A stretch of DNA of 64,000 nt from Bemisia tabaci (GCF_918797505.1 NC_092795.1:61416916-61480915), one strand, 5' to 3'. Shown: positions 10,659 through 22,431, numbered from the stretch's first letter. Numbers and translations are program-made. The notes: a model not told the origin generated them from the sequence alone.

Positions 10659-10911
10659 GGACCGCGTTTAACAGAAAGGAACCAAGCCACATCAGCTATT
10701 GCCAAATTTAATTGGCTAATTTAACTTTTTACATGAAAACAGTTGTGCGGATTTTCATGCAAATTTCGGTGAATTTTCTCCATAGTACGAGGCAAATTCC
10801 TTAAAATTCTCAAAGGGATCCGCACACACGTTTTCTCGTAAAAAATTAAATTGCCCAGTTAAAATTGAGAATAGCTGATGTGGCTTGGTTCCTTTCTGTT
10901 GAACGCGGTCC
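10659..10911 (+). mobile_element. Family B MITE, copy 1 (AATT duplication)
   Basis: 253 bp. Left end GGACCGCGTTTAACAGAAAG, right end CTTTCTGTTGAACGCGGTCC; the inverted ends run about 60 bp and include CAAGCCACATCAGCTATTGC. AATT flanks both sides (10655-10658 and 10912-10915). No ORF. Confidence 0.9.
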
Positions 10912-10915
10912 AATT

Positions 10916-11800
10916 AATAGTTGCCAAAAATATAGCTATACTCTTAAAAGTAACATAAAAAGGATTTCTGTTTGAAAAATGAAAACCATCATGAAAAGTA
11001 ATTAAATTCAAACAGCAATATTTATAGCTACTCTAAATAGATTAAAAAAATAATATTAACATTATGGCATTATTAACAATATAAATCCATTTAGCCTTCA
11101 ATTTCCTTTAGTTTCTGAGTATTTCACATCGAAAAAAAAGAGAAGTTGATTTAACATTCTGAATGTAAAAAAGAAAGGTACAAGAGTTTATAAAATGCTG
11201 AATTTCCCTCTGCAGCAGTTACTTTAGCAATGCCAAGATGTGAAACTAACTGCAGTAGCGGGTACTCCAGCATTTTTTAAGTTCTTGCACATGTGCACAC
11301 TACCACACTTTTTTTACATCCGGAAAGTTAAATCAACTTCCCTTTTTTGGGTGCAGAATCAATGCCTGAAGCGAGCGATCCACTTCGCATAGTTTCAGTG
11401 AAGGATTGAAAGGTTTATGGGACGCGGAGGGACATTTCCACTATCGCCACCACATGCGCCGCACACAGCGACACTTTAGCGAAACCATAACCTCGACGGG
11501 GACACAGTCGGTTGAGCAGTTTCCGCGGGTGCAATTTGATCATTGGAAAATGTCAAAAGTTAATTAGCGGTAGCTGCCCCAGTTTGCCGGGACGACATGA
11601 CAGATGCAAGAGCGTTGTTTCATAATTTGATTCCGTTGTTTATCGCGCACTTAAACGCATTTAACGGCGTCGCCAAGTCTCCGGCCCGACGCATGGAACC
11701 CGCTTCCAACGCTCGCGCCCGCCGGAGAGGGCGGCAACCCCCGCATTTAATAAGGGCTCTAAAGCAGTAAAACGTTAATGGTGACGTTCGCGGTGCCCAT
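10916..11800. other. Unassigned unique DNA
   Basis: No window repeat family is present. The part 11400-11800 is richer in GC and looks like unique sequence; a TATA-like CCATATAAGG occurs near 11797. I cannot assign a function. Confidence 0.35.
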
Positions 11801-12199
11801 ATAAGGCCATTGCCAGCGTTTTTATGGCCTCAAATTTCCATTTTTAAAACTCCATCAAGTGCTTACGAGCGCTTTGTTATCGTCATTAACTACCATAACT
11901 TTTCAGCGGAGTCAAGGTCGGGGCGGCTCGCCCAAATTGAGAGGGACTCGTCCGTTTATCAGACGAGATCCCTGCGGGGAAGCGGGTGGAAGTGCGTTTG
12001 GCAACGGCGGTGTTCCGGGACATATTGTACACGCTAACCCACGCTCTTGCCCCCAGGATGACACTCGCTTCTTCCGCTGCACCGACCGGTCTTATATGAT
12101 GACGCTTTTCCGTTGCTTCTAAGCGTCCAGGGGTGCGCATAAAAACCGAGATGAGGGTCGGGGTCGCTTACTACTCGAGGTCGAACATACAATTGATTC

Positions 12200-12360
12200 T
12201 ATCATCTATGAAATCTTCAATTTTCATTTTGAAGGAAGGACACGACCGTACTTTAGTTTTTCTGGAGTTTGTTCCAGAGAAAACCAGAGGCGCCATCGTA
12301 TTTCTCGCAAAATGTTACGTGATAAAAAGTGCTTAGATCGCAAATCCCGCACACACGCAG
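12200..12360 (+). repeat. Diverged fragment of fold-back family N
   Basis: CCAGAGAAAACCAGAGGCGCC at 12273 and TCGCAAATCCCGCACACACG near 12339 match the right arm of the fold-back element at 60072-60549 (CAGAGAAAACCAGTGGCACC and TCGCAAATTCCTCACACATG). Confidence 0.55.
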
Positions 12361-12364
12361 TAGC

Positions 12365-12575
12365 TCTATTATTGGAAGAGGTATGACAAAATGATCTAAT
12401 CTCCTAAAATACATGTGTTTAAATGGGTAATGCCGCCGTATGACGCCACCAGGTGGTGCATTTTCTCACTTTTAAATCTATTTGTATAATATTTTTCACA
12501 TCAGAAAAAAAAATTAAAAAATACACCGGAATTAGCACTTCAAGCACTCTCAGATGAAGCAATTTAAAATTCACC
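12365..12575 (+). repeat. Family P repeat, copy 1 (inverted partner near 35560-35785)
   Basis: TGACGCCACCAGGTGGTGCA, TGTGTTTAAATGGGTAATGC and GAGGTATGACAAAATGATCT have clear counterparts on the minus strand at 35640-35770. Homology continues into the AT-rich part following 12500. No coding capacity. Confidence 0.7.
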
Positions 12576-12610
12576 TGATATTTTCCTATCGTTAGATACT
12601 GGACAAAGCT

Positions 12611-14690
12611 TTAATACAGGACATTGATTTTTCTGGTAAATTCCATCGCAGATTCAAAATATCGTTGGGCGTTATTTTTTGAGTTTGCAACAATACTGTT
12701 ATTCATTGTATCTTTGCCCGGGGGCGAACGAGGGTCGAGTGAAAAAGGCGAGAGGGGGATTTGAGTTGTGATAGGGCGAAAACCAAAAAATAAATAGATC
12801 GAGTCAAATGCGGAGCCGTTTAGGTCGCCGTCACCCGCGCGACAATGGCGCGACTCGTAAATGGCGGGAAACACGGAAAACCTTTCTACCGATATTGGCG
12901 GCCCACCTGACGGAGCGCTATCCCTGCCGTCCGAGCCGCTCACCAACGGATTCTATTCGATATTGCTTCGATATATAGTTTGATTCAGAACCAAAGAACG
13001 TACCCCTCAACAAAAAATTTAGAACTCAAGTTAGAAAAGCTGAATAAGAGAAAATTCCCTCATTTACCATCACTTTATGGTTCTCATGAGAATTAAAAAT
13101 ATAGTACAAATACTCGTCCCCAAAGATTACTCGATTGACATTTGAGGCTATGTTTGCATGTCAAATTAATCGATATCGATACAATCTCGCTTGTTGGATG
13201 TATCGAATACGATCCAAATCGTTCGACACTCAGCGCTTGAGATTTTCCATCAACCTAAGTATATGAATCTTTTTACAGTAACCTCTACCGACTCTAGGTT
13301 ACCAGAGGGGGGGGGGGGTAACTGAGTATTTTTTTTTAAATTATTGAACTGTTGCATTTTCAAAATATGGCTTATTTATACAATGAAATAATTACTGTCA
13401 AAATACTAAATATTCACCTGTTGAATGAACATCAGAAATGAGCTTCTTTTAAAATGTTTTTCGATATAATGAGCCCCTCTCTAACTTTTGACGGAGATTG
13501 CAGGAACGTTCTGCCTAATGCAAAATCGCTGGTATTGTCTCGTATTCAATTCTCACGCGTTTAATTTGCGTGGGAAAAATGTTTTTCATTTTTATTTTTC
13601 TTCACGCTCAGCTTGTAAAAAATAAAAGGACAGAAACAGGATTGAGCTGGCAATACTCGCCCTACATAGGTACTCTAGGACGTATAGCGTATCTGCCGTT
13701 TAATTTATAATAATTCAGAAGTGATAAAAAAGAAGGAAAAACAAGGATGTACAATAATTTCTGGACGGAATTAATTTTTTCTATGTTCCTCATTCTTTCG
13801 TTACTTTTTTCGTTTTGTTGCGAATCGACAAGATTTATACGGTGTGGGTAGTATTGAACAAGGAAAAGTGACAGATATTAACGAAGGGTCTTCCGATTTT
13901 TCTAGGAGCTTCAAGAACCGTTAAAAAGGATAAGAATAATGCGGGGAGCACTATAAAAAAGTGTCTCGGAATTTACAACCGGCCGCAACGAAATTTCCTC
14001 GACATTTTTTCAACCCTTCAACAGTCGAACAACAGGAGATTTCATATTTCCTCGAAGCGGTAAAAAAATGACCAGGAAAATGAGGAGGAAAATTCCCGAA
14101 GCAGGGGTCATCCGGCTCACTGGAAGTCTATCTGACATTTTAAGTTTGAATTTCCGCTCAGAAACTAATCTTGCCAGGGAGGGTCAAAGACCTACTTTGT
14201 CAGATTTGTAAGATTCGACGAGTCCCCTCTTTTTGACGACAAAGGTTTTGAGGCGAATCCGGCACATCTTTGCTATTTTGATCGGTTCAAAGTAAGCAAT
14301 TATGCTTTTTACCGAGCTTTTTTAGAATTTCGTAGATATCTCAACCGGCAAACAGCACCACCCTTTTCCTCTCCCTCTCTTAACATCCATTTTTTACGGC
14401 CGTGATTAATCCCCAACAATTTATTTCTCGACAATTTTTTTTAAAACTTCATTCAAATTTCCTCCTTACATAAGAATTAAATTTTTTAGATTATTCTCAA
14501 CTATACTTGGCTCCTAATTAAACAGTTTTAACCAGAATCAATTGAACTGCATTTCATGTCGCATGATTTCTTCTCGTGATTTGTTTTTATTCACTCGCAA
14601 CATTCTGCTTTTGATTTAAGGTGTTTTCTTTTATGCCATGATAAATTCACTTAAGGTTTAAAGGGATTATGTTGTTTACAAAAAATCAAA
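12611..14690. other. Mostly unique DNA without supported features
   Basis: The 104-111-codon ORF on the minus strand around 12611-12946 lies in a short GC-richer patch and resembles no family I know. A run of 11 G lies at 13308-13318. No family repeats recognised. Confidence 0.35.
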
Positions 14691-14794
14691 CCTAAGAGAA
14701 ACGTAGGAAACAAGAAATGCCTCTGGTTCTATCTGTCCAACTGGAAAAAAGTGCAACTTTTTTCAGAAATAAAGCAAAGTAAAGGACGCGTTTG

Positions 14795-15288
14795 AATAAC
14801 GGCGCAGAGATACAACTATTCGTACTTGATGGATGTCCGTGTTGCATATCTGCAAAATCTAAGGCGCTATGGCGCGAGGAGTTAACTCGCAATGCTCCGC
14901 TGAAGCTGAATGCTGCCAATGAGGTGTCATTCAGAATTTGGTGAAAAGTTAAAAACGAGGTTTCATCACGTCTCTCCCATCTTCGGCTGTGTTGCTCACG
15001 TACAAATAAGACAAACAAACAAAAACAAAACAAAACAAAAAAAAAAAAATTACACTGTAGAGATAGAGCAAGGGAGAAGATGTGCATTGATAAAGGCACA
15101 GAGATACAACTATTCGCACTTGATGGATGTCCGTGTTGCATACCTGCAAAATCTAAGGCGTTATGGTGCGAGGCGTCAACTCGCAATGTTCTGTTGAAGC
15201 TGAATGCTGCCCATGAGTTGTCACTCAGAATTTGGTGAAAAGTTAAGAATACGAGGCTCCATCAGTCTCTCCTATCTTCGGCTGTGAT
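14795..15288 (+). repeat. Direct tandem duplication of a ~290-bp unit containing H cores
   Basis: The unit at about 14795-14998 recurs at about 15088-15288. Shared blocks: GAGATACAACTATTCG, GATGGATGTCCGTGTTGCAT, CTGCAAAATCTAAGGCG, AACTCGCAATG, GAAGCTGAATGCTGCC and CAGAATTTGGTGAAAAGTTA. The minus-strand ORF of 164 codons over this region simply reads the two repeats and a poly-A stretch and is not a gene. Confidence 0.8.
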
Positions 15289-15338
15289 AAGTTTTAATGC
15301 TCGATTTTTTTCAATTTGACGTCTCATTCTCTCTTACG

Positions 15339-15580
15339 GATGTATTTATAGACCTTTATCTGAAGCTCTACCTACCGGTCCTACATAACTCTCCTGGAGG
15401 AGAAGTCAGATCACTTGGCTCCGGCTTGGGAGGTCGAGGGGTAGTTGCCAATCAAAATTTCCGGAAACTCGATTTTTTTCCCGGGGGGGGGGGGGGAGTT
15501 ACCTGTACGTTTTCTGTACGTTGTATTTGTAGACCTATATCTAAAGCTCGTAATTATCGGCCCCATTCAACCCGCGGGGC
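15339..15580 (+). repeat. Short direct duplication around a G-run
   Basis: TGTATTTATAGACCTTTATC with CTGAAGCTC (15339) and TGTATTTGTAGACCTATATC with TAAAGCTC (15524) are direct repeats of about 60 bp. A run of G follows CCC at 15482-15496. Confidence 0.5.
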
Positions 15581-15591
15581 ACGTGTTTTTA

Positions 15592-16140
15592 GCATGCGTA
15601 CAGAGAAAAATATTACATTTTCTGCCACGAAATATTTTTTCTTGAATCAAGAAAAGTGTAGCTTCATTTAAGCTACTTTTTGGTACAGCATTATCATTTC
15701 CTAAGTGTTCAGCGTTCATCCTAGTAGGAAAAACTCTTGTTCCTACAGAGGAATCCAACTTGATCCAAGATGACAAATCGTCAGCCAATTCAATATCATC
15801 ATAATACTTTAGTGGAACATCTTTTTTTTTTTCAGTGCCCGATTCAATTCCACGTTTTGGTAATATTTTCAGCCAGGTGGAAATTAAGTAATTCAACGTT
15901 TTAATTAGGATGGAAGCAACCAGCAGTGTACAAAACCAACTTAAAGGCAACGACATACAGAGGCATCTGTGCCTCACTGCTCGTAACTTTGGACTTCGGG
16001 CCTAAAATTAATAACTCCTTATTCTCAAATGTAGCAGTTGGATTTGGAACCGAAGGAATCGCTGCCGGCACGGGTAGGAACTTTGACACGTGGAAATTTA
16101 GGGCTGTTTGAATGCTACGTTCAGGTATCAAGGGTGTCAT
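15592..16140 (-). CDS. Candidate coding exon or frameshifted pseudogene (unknown product)
   Basis: Two overlapping minus-strand frames look coding. From ATG 16140 a 79-codon frame (start MTPLIPERSIQTALNFHVSK) is open to a stop at 15901. A second frame, open from about 15977 to 15567, reads a hydrophobic stretch (TLLVASILIKTLNYLISTW) and then a polar part (KYYDDIELADDLSSWIKLDS). Codon choice in the second frame is balanced, unlike chance ORFs here. Joining the frames needs a one-base shift, so either the true start is the internal ATG near 15953 (giving an N-terminal membrane anchor), or there is a frameshift, or an unseen splice. A ten-A run encodes the lysine cluster. GAAAAT|GTAATA near 15592 could be a donor. 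No family recognised. Confidence 0.4.
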
Positions 16141-16209
16141 ATCGCGGCGCGGTATGTGCTTGACTTCCCGTCAAACCGTCGCGGCAGATGTCACAAACAA
16201 ATTATAAAA
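16141..16209. promoter_or_regulatory. Possible short divergent promoter
   Basis: About 70 bp between two outward-facing start codons (16140 minus, 16210 plus). It is richer in CG (GCGGCGCGG, GTCGCGGCAG) than its surroundings. The assignment depends on the two exon candidates being real. Confidence 0.2.
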
Positions 16210-17285
16210 ATGGACGACTTTAATACTTCTGATTTGTCTCGTTCGCTATGCACCGCTGTCAAGTCTAAGCAAAATTGGTTGAGAGGTAGGTCTATTGCGA
16301 GCTTCTGCTAGGGCGAGGAAAATAATTCATTTTCGGAAACGGACTGCGGTAGACGCATGAGGCGTAGGACAGTAAGTTGGAACTTTTTAGTGTTGCATTG
16401 AACAGCGTATCTTTTTGAGGGAAAATTGTAGTCATATGAGCTTTTTTCCTCTGGTCTGAGTTTTCAGCTTAACGCTGATTTTGAACGCACGTTGCCTAAA
16501 AAATTCCAACTCACTGTCTTAATTAATTTTCATGGAAAGTGGCCAAAAATCGCGATGAGCATATCGAGATAGTTCGAAATTCATTCCTAACTTTAAAACT
16601 TGCGGAAGACATTTGGGCACTGTTAAGCTTTTAGTTTCAAATAATCACTGTAAACTCTCTGAACCCCTAGGTTTCATTTTCTGTCAGAGTTCGTTTTAAA
16701 CGTTTTACTGGGCCATTATTTTTAATTTTAAATTTTTAATAATTTCATAAAAATTGATGATGCTGTCTTCATGTCTCTCATTTGATGTACATTACAAGCT
16801 TTACCCTGAAATATATTATTAATTAAATCTGCTCTTCTGTTTCAGGTAAGGGCTTGTAGATTAAACCAGGCGATTTTGTTATGCCTACTTCTGGGTTGCG
16901 TTCTTGATTATCGTAAGTTAAAACCTGAATTTTGCATGAATATTTTTTTATCGTTTTTGCGCCTTTGTACTACGTATACATATTGATTGATTCTATACCC
17001 GTTTTTATAATGTTTTTTCAGAGTATTCTATTAATATATTCAGGAATATAATTCGCGGTAAGTATCGCATTTTCTGTGTTTTAATTATCTCAATTTTTCT
17101 TTTTCTCCACATGGAGTCACTAAAGCGTTCGGTGTAAAAATTCCCTAACGAAAAGTTTCGAACGTTTTTTCTGATATCTGTGATTGAAAGCGCTCACCTG
17201 TCAACCAAGTTGTAACCGCATGATAACAAAAGAATTATTTGTAACTAATTGTTTCTCATGTACCAAATAAAGTGTTGTGCTTTCC
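16210..17285 (+). ncRNA. Candidate spliced transcript with a small ORF and poly(A) signals
   Basis: ATG 16210 (context AAAATGG) opens 25 codons (MDDFNTSDLSRSLCTAVKSK, then QNWLR) that end at GAGAG|GTAGGT, a plausible donor. TGTTTCAG lies before 16846; joined there, the frame closes after three more codons, giving a 29-residue peptide. ATC|GTAAGTT near 16912 and TTTTTTTCAG before 17023 bound a second intron of ~110 bp, and CGCG|GTAAGTAT ends a ~37-bp third exon. In exon 2 another frame reads RLNQAILLCLLLGCVLDY and stays open across exon 3, but has no start. AATAAAG at about 17267 with a following GT-rich tract looks like a poly(A) site; a second lies near 17445. It could be a lncRNA, a micropeptide gene or chance. 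Confidence 0.3.
16369..16519 (+). mobile_element. Short MITE (151 bp)
   Basis: Ends GACAGTAAGTTGGAACTTTT and AAAATTCCAACTCACTGTC form an inverted pair of about 23 bp with two mismatches. It lies within the first intron of the transcript candidate above. Confidence 0.65.
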
Positions 17286-17712
17286 TGGTTCCATCGTATT
17301 TTATTGATGTAATGAAAAATTCGAAGAGGCCAATTTAAATGTGAGATCAGTGTATATACACTTTCTTTATTTACTGTAATTTGTTGACATTCATGTCAAC
17401 GCCAATTATTCTGTAACCATCGCATTGTGTAATCTGCATGTGAAATAAACCATTTGTTGACACACATGTTGCTTTATCCGATTTCAATCGTTTTTGCTTT
17501 TACAACGTGAGGTTGGGCGTAATGTTTTGTAAGTTGGTTCAAAAATTTTTCTTTTTGTACGTGTAATGAAATTTGTATCGCAAACAGAAAATCAATGAAT
17601 ACAGAACTGACGAAATTGTTATTATAAATATGTTTTCTTTCCTCTCACCATAGATTTACAGACTTATAATGAGAGTCTGTCAGAAAGTTTCGTAGCTGGA
17701 TCCCTCAACTGA

Positions 17713-17932
17713 GCACTGAAAAAAAGGATGGCAAATTATACCAGAAGTATGATGAAGTCTGCCATAAGTCTACCAGATTTTTGGCACAGTGGAACTGTAG
17801 GGTAAAAATAATCATACATCTGGTATAGCTTATACCATACTCTTTAGCGAATGCGATTACAGCATGCTAGCATAGAGTCTGTTAATTTGTGATTGCCTCA
17901 TACTGTACCTCAAACCATACTTTCTTCAGTGC
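17713..17932 (+). mobile_element. MITE with CACTG ends
   Basis: GCACTGAAAAAAAGGATGG at the left pairs with CCATACTTTCTTCAGTGC at the right, about 220 bp. The interior holds several copies of a TATACCA/TGGTATA motif. It resembles other CAC-A-run-ended elements at 26698-26913 and 57211-57436 only at the tips. Confidence 0.6.
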
Positions 17933-19179
17933 GATGAAGTTTTACAACTCTAATATAAAATTTCTCTAATTATCCACTACAACTGATAAACCACCGAAAT
18001 TTGAGAGGATAAATATATACTCTAAAATTTGACGAATGAAGTAGTTAGTCGGTTAATTATTTTATTGGAGAAATTCAGCAAGTTAATGCAGCAAGCTTAA
18101 AATACAAAATCTACGCATAAATCAATGCCTAGAATTGAGGAGGTACAATGACCGAGAATTTCAAGTAACATTTAAACTCGTGCAGTAATTATTCGGCAGA
18201 CGAAACACGCATAGCATGAAACTTCGATACGGGAACCATGACTGCATATTAGAAACGAACTAGCTCTCTACATGATCCATAGCAATTACGCTCCAGAAAA
18301 TCATTATTTCGAGATCATTATCCTCTAATTTTTACATTCAGTAAAAACAATTTTTGAAACATCTCGTTTCCGTCATTTCACTTAATTTATGATGCCAGAT
18401 AAATTTTATTATTTCTAGGGCAATCATTTTTTGCAAAATTATTTTCCCTCATGTTTCCAAATCCTAATCCACCCCTTCGCGAATCGAATATTATGTATTC
18501 ATTTTGATTGCAAAAGCACAGCGAAGCTAAGTAAACGGCATTAAGTTTTAGAGTAAAAAAAAACAACTGCATAAACAGGAGCATTCGATGCACCTGTTCT
18601 TCCGTCGCGCTGTGTGAACCTCCGATGTTTACAGAGGAACTCCAGGCTTTTTATCCTTCCGAGAGAAAAGATGCGATGCAATAGAATGTTGCGCTATGCT
18701 TAGTGACATGAACAACCACCGCATAAAACTTGTTTACATCCGTTTCCTACATAAAAATAAGACAAACGAGTGACTGTTTTGTTTCATTTGCTCGCGAACA
18801 CGTCGCGACCCTAGCAGGAGCGCCAACTGTAAGACCCGCATAAATTGCGCTTACGTGGAGCTCGTGAAACTGTGGAGGAGAATTAGATCACCGTCAACAT
18901 ATGGGATTGCAACTCCCATCGTCGCATCCTGTTGCCGAACTGAATTCGAAAGGAAATAGCGCTCGTTGATCGGGAATTCTCAAAAATAATATGAATTTCT
19001 CCGCTGACGGTAAATATTTGTTATTCACTGTCTGAGAGTGACAAAGAATTGACGCGGAAAATAAACGGAAAGATCAAAGTTGTTTGACGTTACGAACAGT
19101 GACGAGCAATTTTCAACCAGAATTTCCCTCTTTCTCGTTATCTATCTTCTTTGTCTTTTCCTTTGTGCCCCCTTTTTCT

Positions 19180-19180
<1 letters not shown>
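17933..19180. other. Unassigned AT-rich DNA
   Basis: Nothing beyond short ORFs could be supported here. Confidence 0.4.

Positions 19181-19181
<1 letters not shown>

Positions 19182-19231
<50 letters not shown>
19182..19231 (+). repeat. Poly-T tract (about 50 T)
   Basis: An uninterrupted run of T. The 162-codon ORF drawn across it (19080-19568) encodes a phenylalanine run and is an artefact of this tract. Such a run can be an old retroposed tail on the minus strand. Confidence 0.9.
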
Positions 19232-19235
<4 letters not shown>

Positions 19236-19470
19236 GCGAAAAGATTACAATGCTGGTTCATTGAAACGGTCATTTTTGCGTACTTCTGTCAAACGGAACC
19301 AGATACAGGTGAGAAAGAAGGGGTGTGCTCGTTAGTCGAGGGCGACATAAGAATGAATGGGAATTATAAAACACCAGTGACGTCGGCGACCGCCGTATTA
19401 TCTCATGAGCTCTGTCCACAAGGCTCTTATGACATGCCCATGGGTCATGAGTGCAGCATTCAGTCGGCAC

Positions 19471-19731
19471 ATATCGACGGTGCAAGTCGGCAATCACATA
19501 ACTCGTTTGCGGTGTCTGAAAATCTCCGCAACTATGTTACTTTTTTAAAGGAGAACAAATGGACATGATTCCTTGCAGTTTTTGCAGAATTTTCCTCGCA
19601 CATAGAAGACAAATCACGGCAGTTTTAAGGAATTACCGTTGAGTAGTTTTCCGTTTAAAGAATAAAGTATGACAGGAAGTCTGCGACGTCGCAAATCGAG
19701 TTATGTGATTGCCGACTTTCACCGTCGATAT
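19471..19731 (+). mobile_element. Family E MITE, copy 1
   Basis: 261 bp with long inverted ends: ATATCGACGGTGCAAGTCGG and CAATCACATAACTCG on the left are mirrored by CGAGTTATGTGATTG and CCGACTTTCACCGTCGATAT on the right. A characteristic AATAAAGTATGACAGGAAGT lies in the right half. Confidence 0.85.
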
Positions 19732-20335
19732 TTCCGTTTCACAGAATGTAAAATCCCGCTTTACGTCCACTTTTACATTGTTTCTTATGTAGCTTTAACG
19801 AGCACACCCCATCTCTCTCACTCGTCTGTAGTTCCGTTCGGCAGAAAATACGTCCGTTTGAAACGCGGTACTATAGTTAGAGGAGCGTCAATCGGGAAAA
19901 TTTACAAAGTACATCGATTAATAACAGGTCGATCGACTGATACAAACTAGCTCTAGACTCGTCCGGATGAGCTGTAAACACAGCGATAATTGGCAAAAAA
20001 GAAGAGAAAAAAAGCTCTGAAGAACTATTGAAACGTGCACGAGTTGCAATGAGTTGAAGACCTCTTGACCTCAAAAAGTTTATTAAGTAGTTCCTTCGGA
20101 AGAAGTGTCTGTCAACGCACGAGAAAGAGAAGCCTGTCCTCCTCCTCTCATCTCTCCTCAGCATCAGAGTTCGGAATGCGCTCAGCTCCAAAGAAAGTGG
20201 GCGTTGTGCTCTCTTCATCCATTACCTCTGCGCCCTTTCTAATTATACATCCCTTGTATTTTGTATCCTCCGCCCCAACCCTCTTTTTCTACACAATCGC
20301 GCTTCTTCTTAGTAAATTCAACGCCACAAGCAACA

Positions 20336-20599
20336 CAGCGGGCTGATTATTGAAATTGATAGACATAGATGACAAACTGAAAATAAAGCGATCCTATTTG
20401 TGGAAACGGGTGGTTACAATGGATAAAGGAGGTTAGTAGACTTATCAATGGCAACCCTTGAGAAACCCTGTAGTTAGTCCATCATTACCTCCCCTAGTAT
20501 GTAGGAACCACTCATTTCAACCAATAGGATCGCTCTATGTTCCCTATATCTTCTATGTTCATCGCTTTGTCTATCAATTTCAAAATTCAGTCCCCGCTG
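20336..20599 (+). mobile_element. Family F MITE, copy 2
   Basis: 264 bp. Left CAGCGGGCTGATTATTGAAA, right TTCAAAATTCAGTCCCCGCTG. Matches copy 1 at 7070-7343 over its length, including CAACCAATAGGAT and CATCGCTTTGTCTAT. Confidence 0.85.
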
Positions 20600-21455
20600 A
20601 AAAAGTTAAAACAGACTTACGGTGGTAAATGGAATAGCCTTATTTGTATATCGTGCCACTTCGACTACGGACTTTGTTGAATGTGGTTTAATAGCATCTC
20701 TGGTTAGATACATGACTAAGAGAAGAATCAGGTAGTGGTTACTAGCTATACTGGGGATCATATATTTGTATAATTAGGAATCTTGAAGCCACTAACATGC
20801 TTTTTTATTCGTGTACTTCAATTCCTATCAAACTTCACCTTCACCCTCCTTATCAGTCAGTAAAATAGGGTCACACTGTGCTGGTCGATTCAATTTTTTC
20901 CTACGTATCCATATTATGCATGCAAATGCCTCACAGTACAACGTAAAACCCGGCCAAACTGAAAACGATTTTTTAACTCCAACGAGAAGGATTTGAGTGT
21001 CACGCTGAGACCAGAGTCTAGCAGCACGAAGTCACCTCGTTTTTAAAAGCTATCCTCATCCCTGAAATCCAGTTTAAACCTAAATCAATCACTAATGGGC
21101 TTTGAATGTTCAAATGATTTATTTTTATGCAGCGTGGAATTGATGTGTTACGGGTCACATCATTCCGCAATTTCAATCGGGACTACTCTTTTGGCTTATA
21201 CGAGGCTCAGAGTGCGTCTCACGGTAACCTTGAACTTTAAGTGCATCGATGAATTGAGGTTAAACGTGGTTTTCGGAGGACGTAATTCAAGTGCTCGTAG
21301 GAATAAGCTGAGCTAATTGAAGATCAATAATTTGATTTATAATATAGTCACAAACCTAGTAAATTTCTATTGATCGATGTGTGTTAAAAAAAAAAAACAC
21401 GGAAAAAATTGAATGTTGCTTTAGCATGTGTAATGTTACGTGCAACAATGCAACA
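20600..21455. other. Unassigned DNA
   Basis: No recognised repeat or exon. Confidence 0.4.
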
Positions 21456-21460
21456 AGTAT

Positions 21461-21686
21461 AAATCAACGGTGTAAGTCGGCAATCACATAACTCGGTTTG
21501 CGACGTCGCAGACTTCCTATCATACTTTATTTTTGAAACGGAAAACTACTCCACAACAATTCTTTAAAACTGCCGTGATTTTTCCTCTCTGTAGAATTTT
21601 CTGCATGAACTGCAAGGAATAATGTCAATATGTTCTCTTTTAAAAAAATAACATAGAGGCGGAGATTTTCAGACACCGCAAACGAG
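21461..21686 (-). mobile_element. Family E MITE, copy 2, truncated
   Basis: Inverted relative to copy 1. It starts AAATCAACGGTGTAAGTCGG and holds the rc of the AAAGTATGACAGGAAG block (CTTCCTATCATACTTT). It ends abruptly at AAACGAG, where copy 3 begins, so copy 3 either inserted at or recombined with its end. Confidence 0.8.
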
Positions 21687-21947
21687 ATATCGACGGTGAA
21701 ACTACCAAACCACGTATCTCGTTTGCGGTGTTTAAAAATCTACGCTCGCATTTTATTTTTTTGAGGTAGACCAAATCAATATCATTCCTTGAAATTTTCA
21801 CAGAATTTTCTCCGCACGAAGAGGAAAAATCACAGAAATTTTCAAGACTGGACGTTAAGTAGTTTTTCATTTAAAAAATAAAGTATGACAGGAAGTCTGC
21901 GACGTCGCAAACCGAGATACGTGGTTTGGTAGTTTCACCGTCGATAT
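21687..21947 (+). mobile_element. Family E MITE, copy 3
   Basis: 261 bp. ATATCGACGGTGAAACTACC and AAACCACGTATCTCG on the left mirror CGAGATACGTGGTTTGGTAG and TTTCACCGTCGATAT on the right. It abuts copy 2 with no spacer. Confidence 0.85.
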
Positions 21948-22431
21948 GTGATTTGAGACTTACGCCGTCGTAATGCTGGTTTTACAATAAAAAAAATGCT
22001 AATGTTAACTACGTCCACGGTTAAATGAACAAATTCAATGTTGAATTTGCAATTCCATTTTTCAATGTAAAATTAGCATTTGATACTTGTCGCAAAATTT
22101 TTAACAGAATAACTGCTAAATCAATATTAATTTTTTTCGTAAATCAAGTATCGATGAATGAAGAGGGAGAGCGAGAAACGAAATGTGGAAAATTTTTGGT
22201 TCAAGGAGCCAATGTTGATTTCTCATGTTTGGTCGATTCCGAGTTCAAAGGGTTTTTTTTTACCGAAATGGCCGCATTGACCAAGGATGGATCCATTGAG
22301 AATGAAATGAATAAGGTGACATCTATGGCGGCGGAGAAGTAACGTAGTTTGTCAATTAGTTTGCAGTGTTTGCCTCGAAGAGGAAGAAAAGCCGCCGGCC
22401 TATCCATCATTTTTTCCTCCCCAAGAATTGG

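Noticed and set aside
14692..15186. 164-codon minus-strand ORF
   Set aside because: It reads through two tandem repeat units and a poly-A stretch; the repeated peptide HGHPSS-NSCIS reflects the DNA duplication.
16369..16375. ACA|GTAAGTT as the donor of exon 1 of the 16.2-kb transcript candidate
   Set aside because: It is the left terminal repeat of a 151-bp MITE, mirrored at 16501-16519, so the similarity to a donor is probably incidental.
19080..19568. 162-codon plus-strand ORF
   Set aside because: Its length comes from a 50-T tract read as phenylalanine, followed by the family E MITE.
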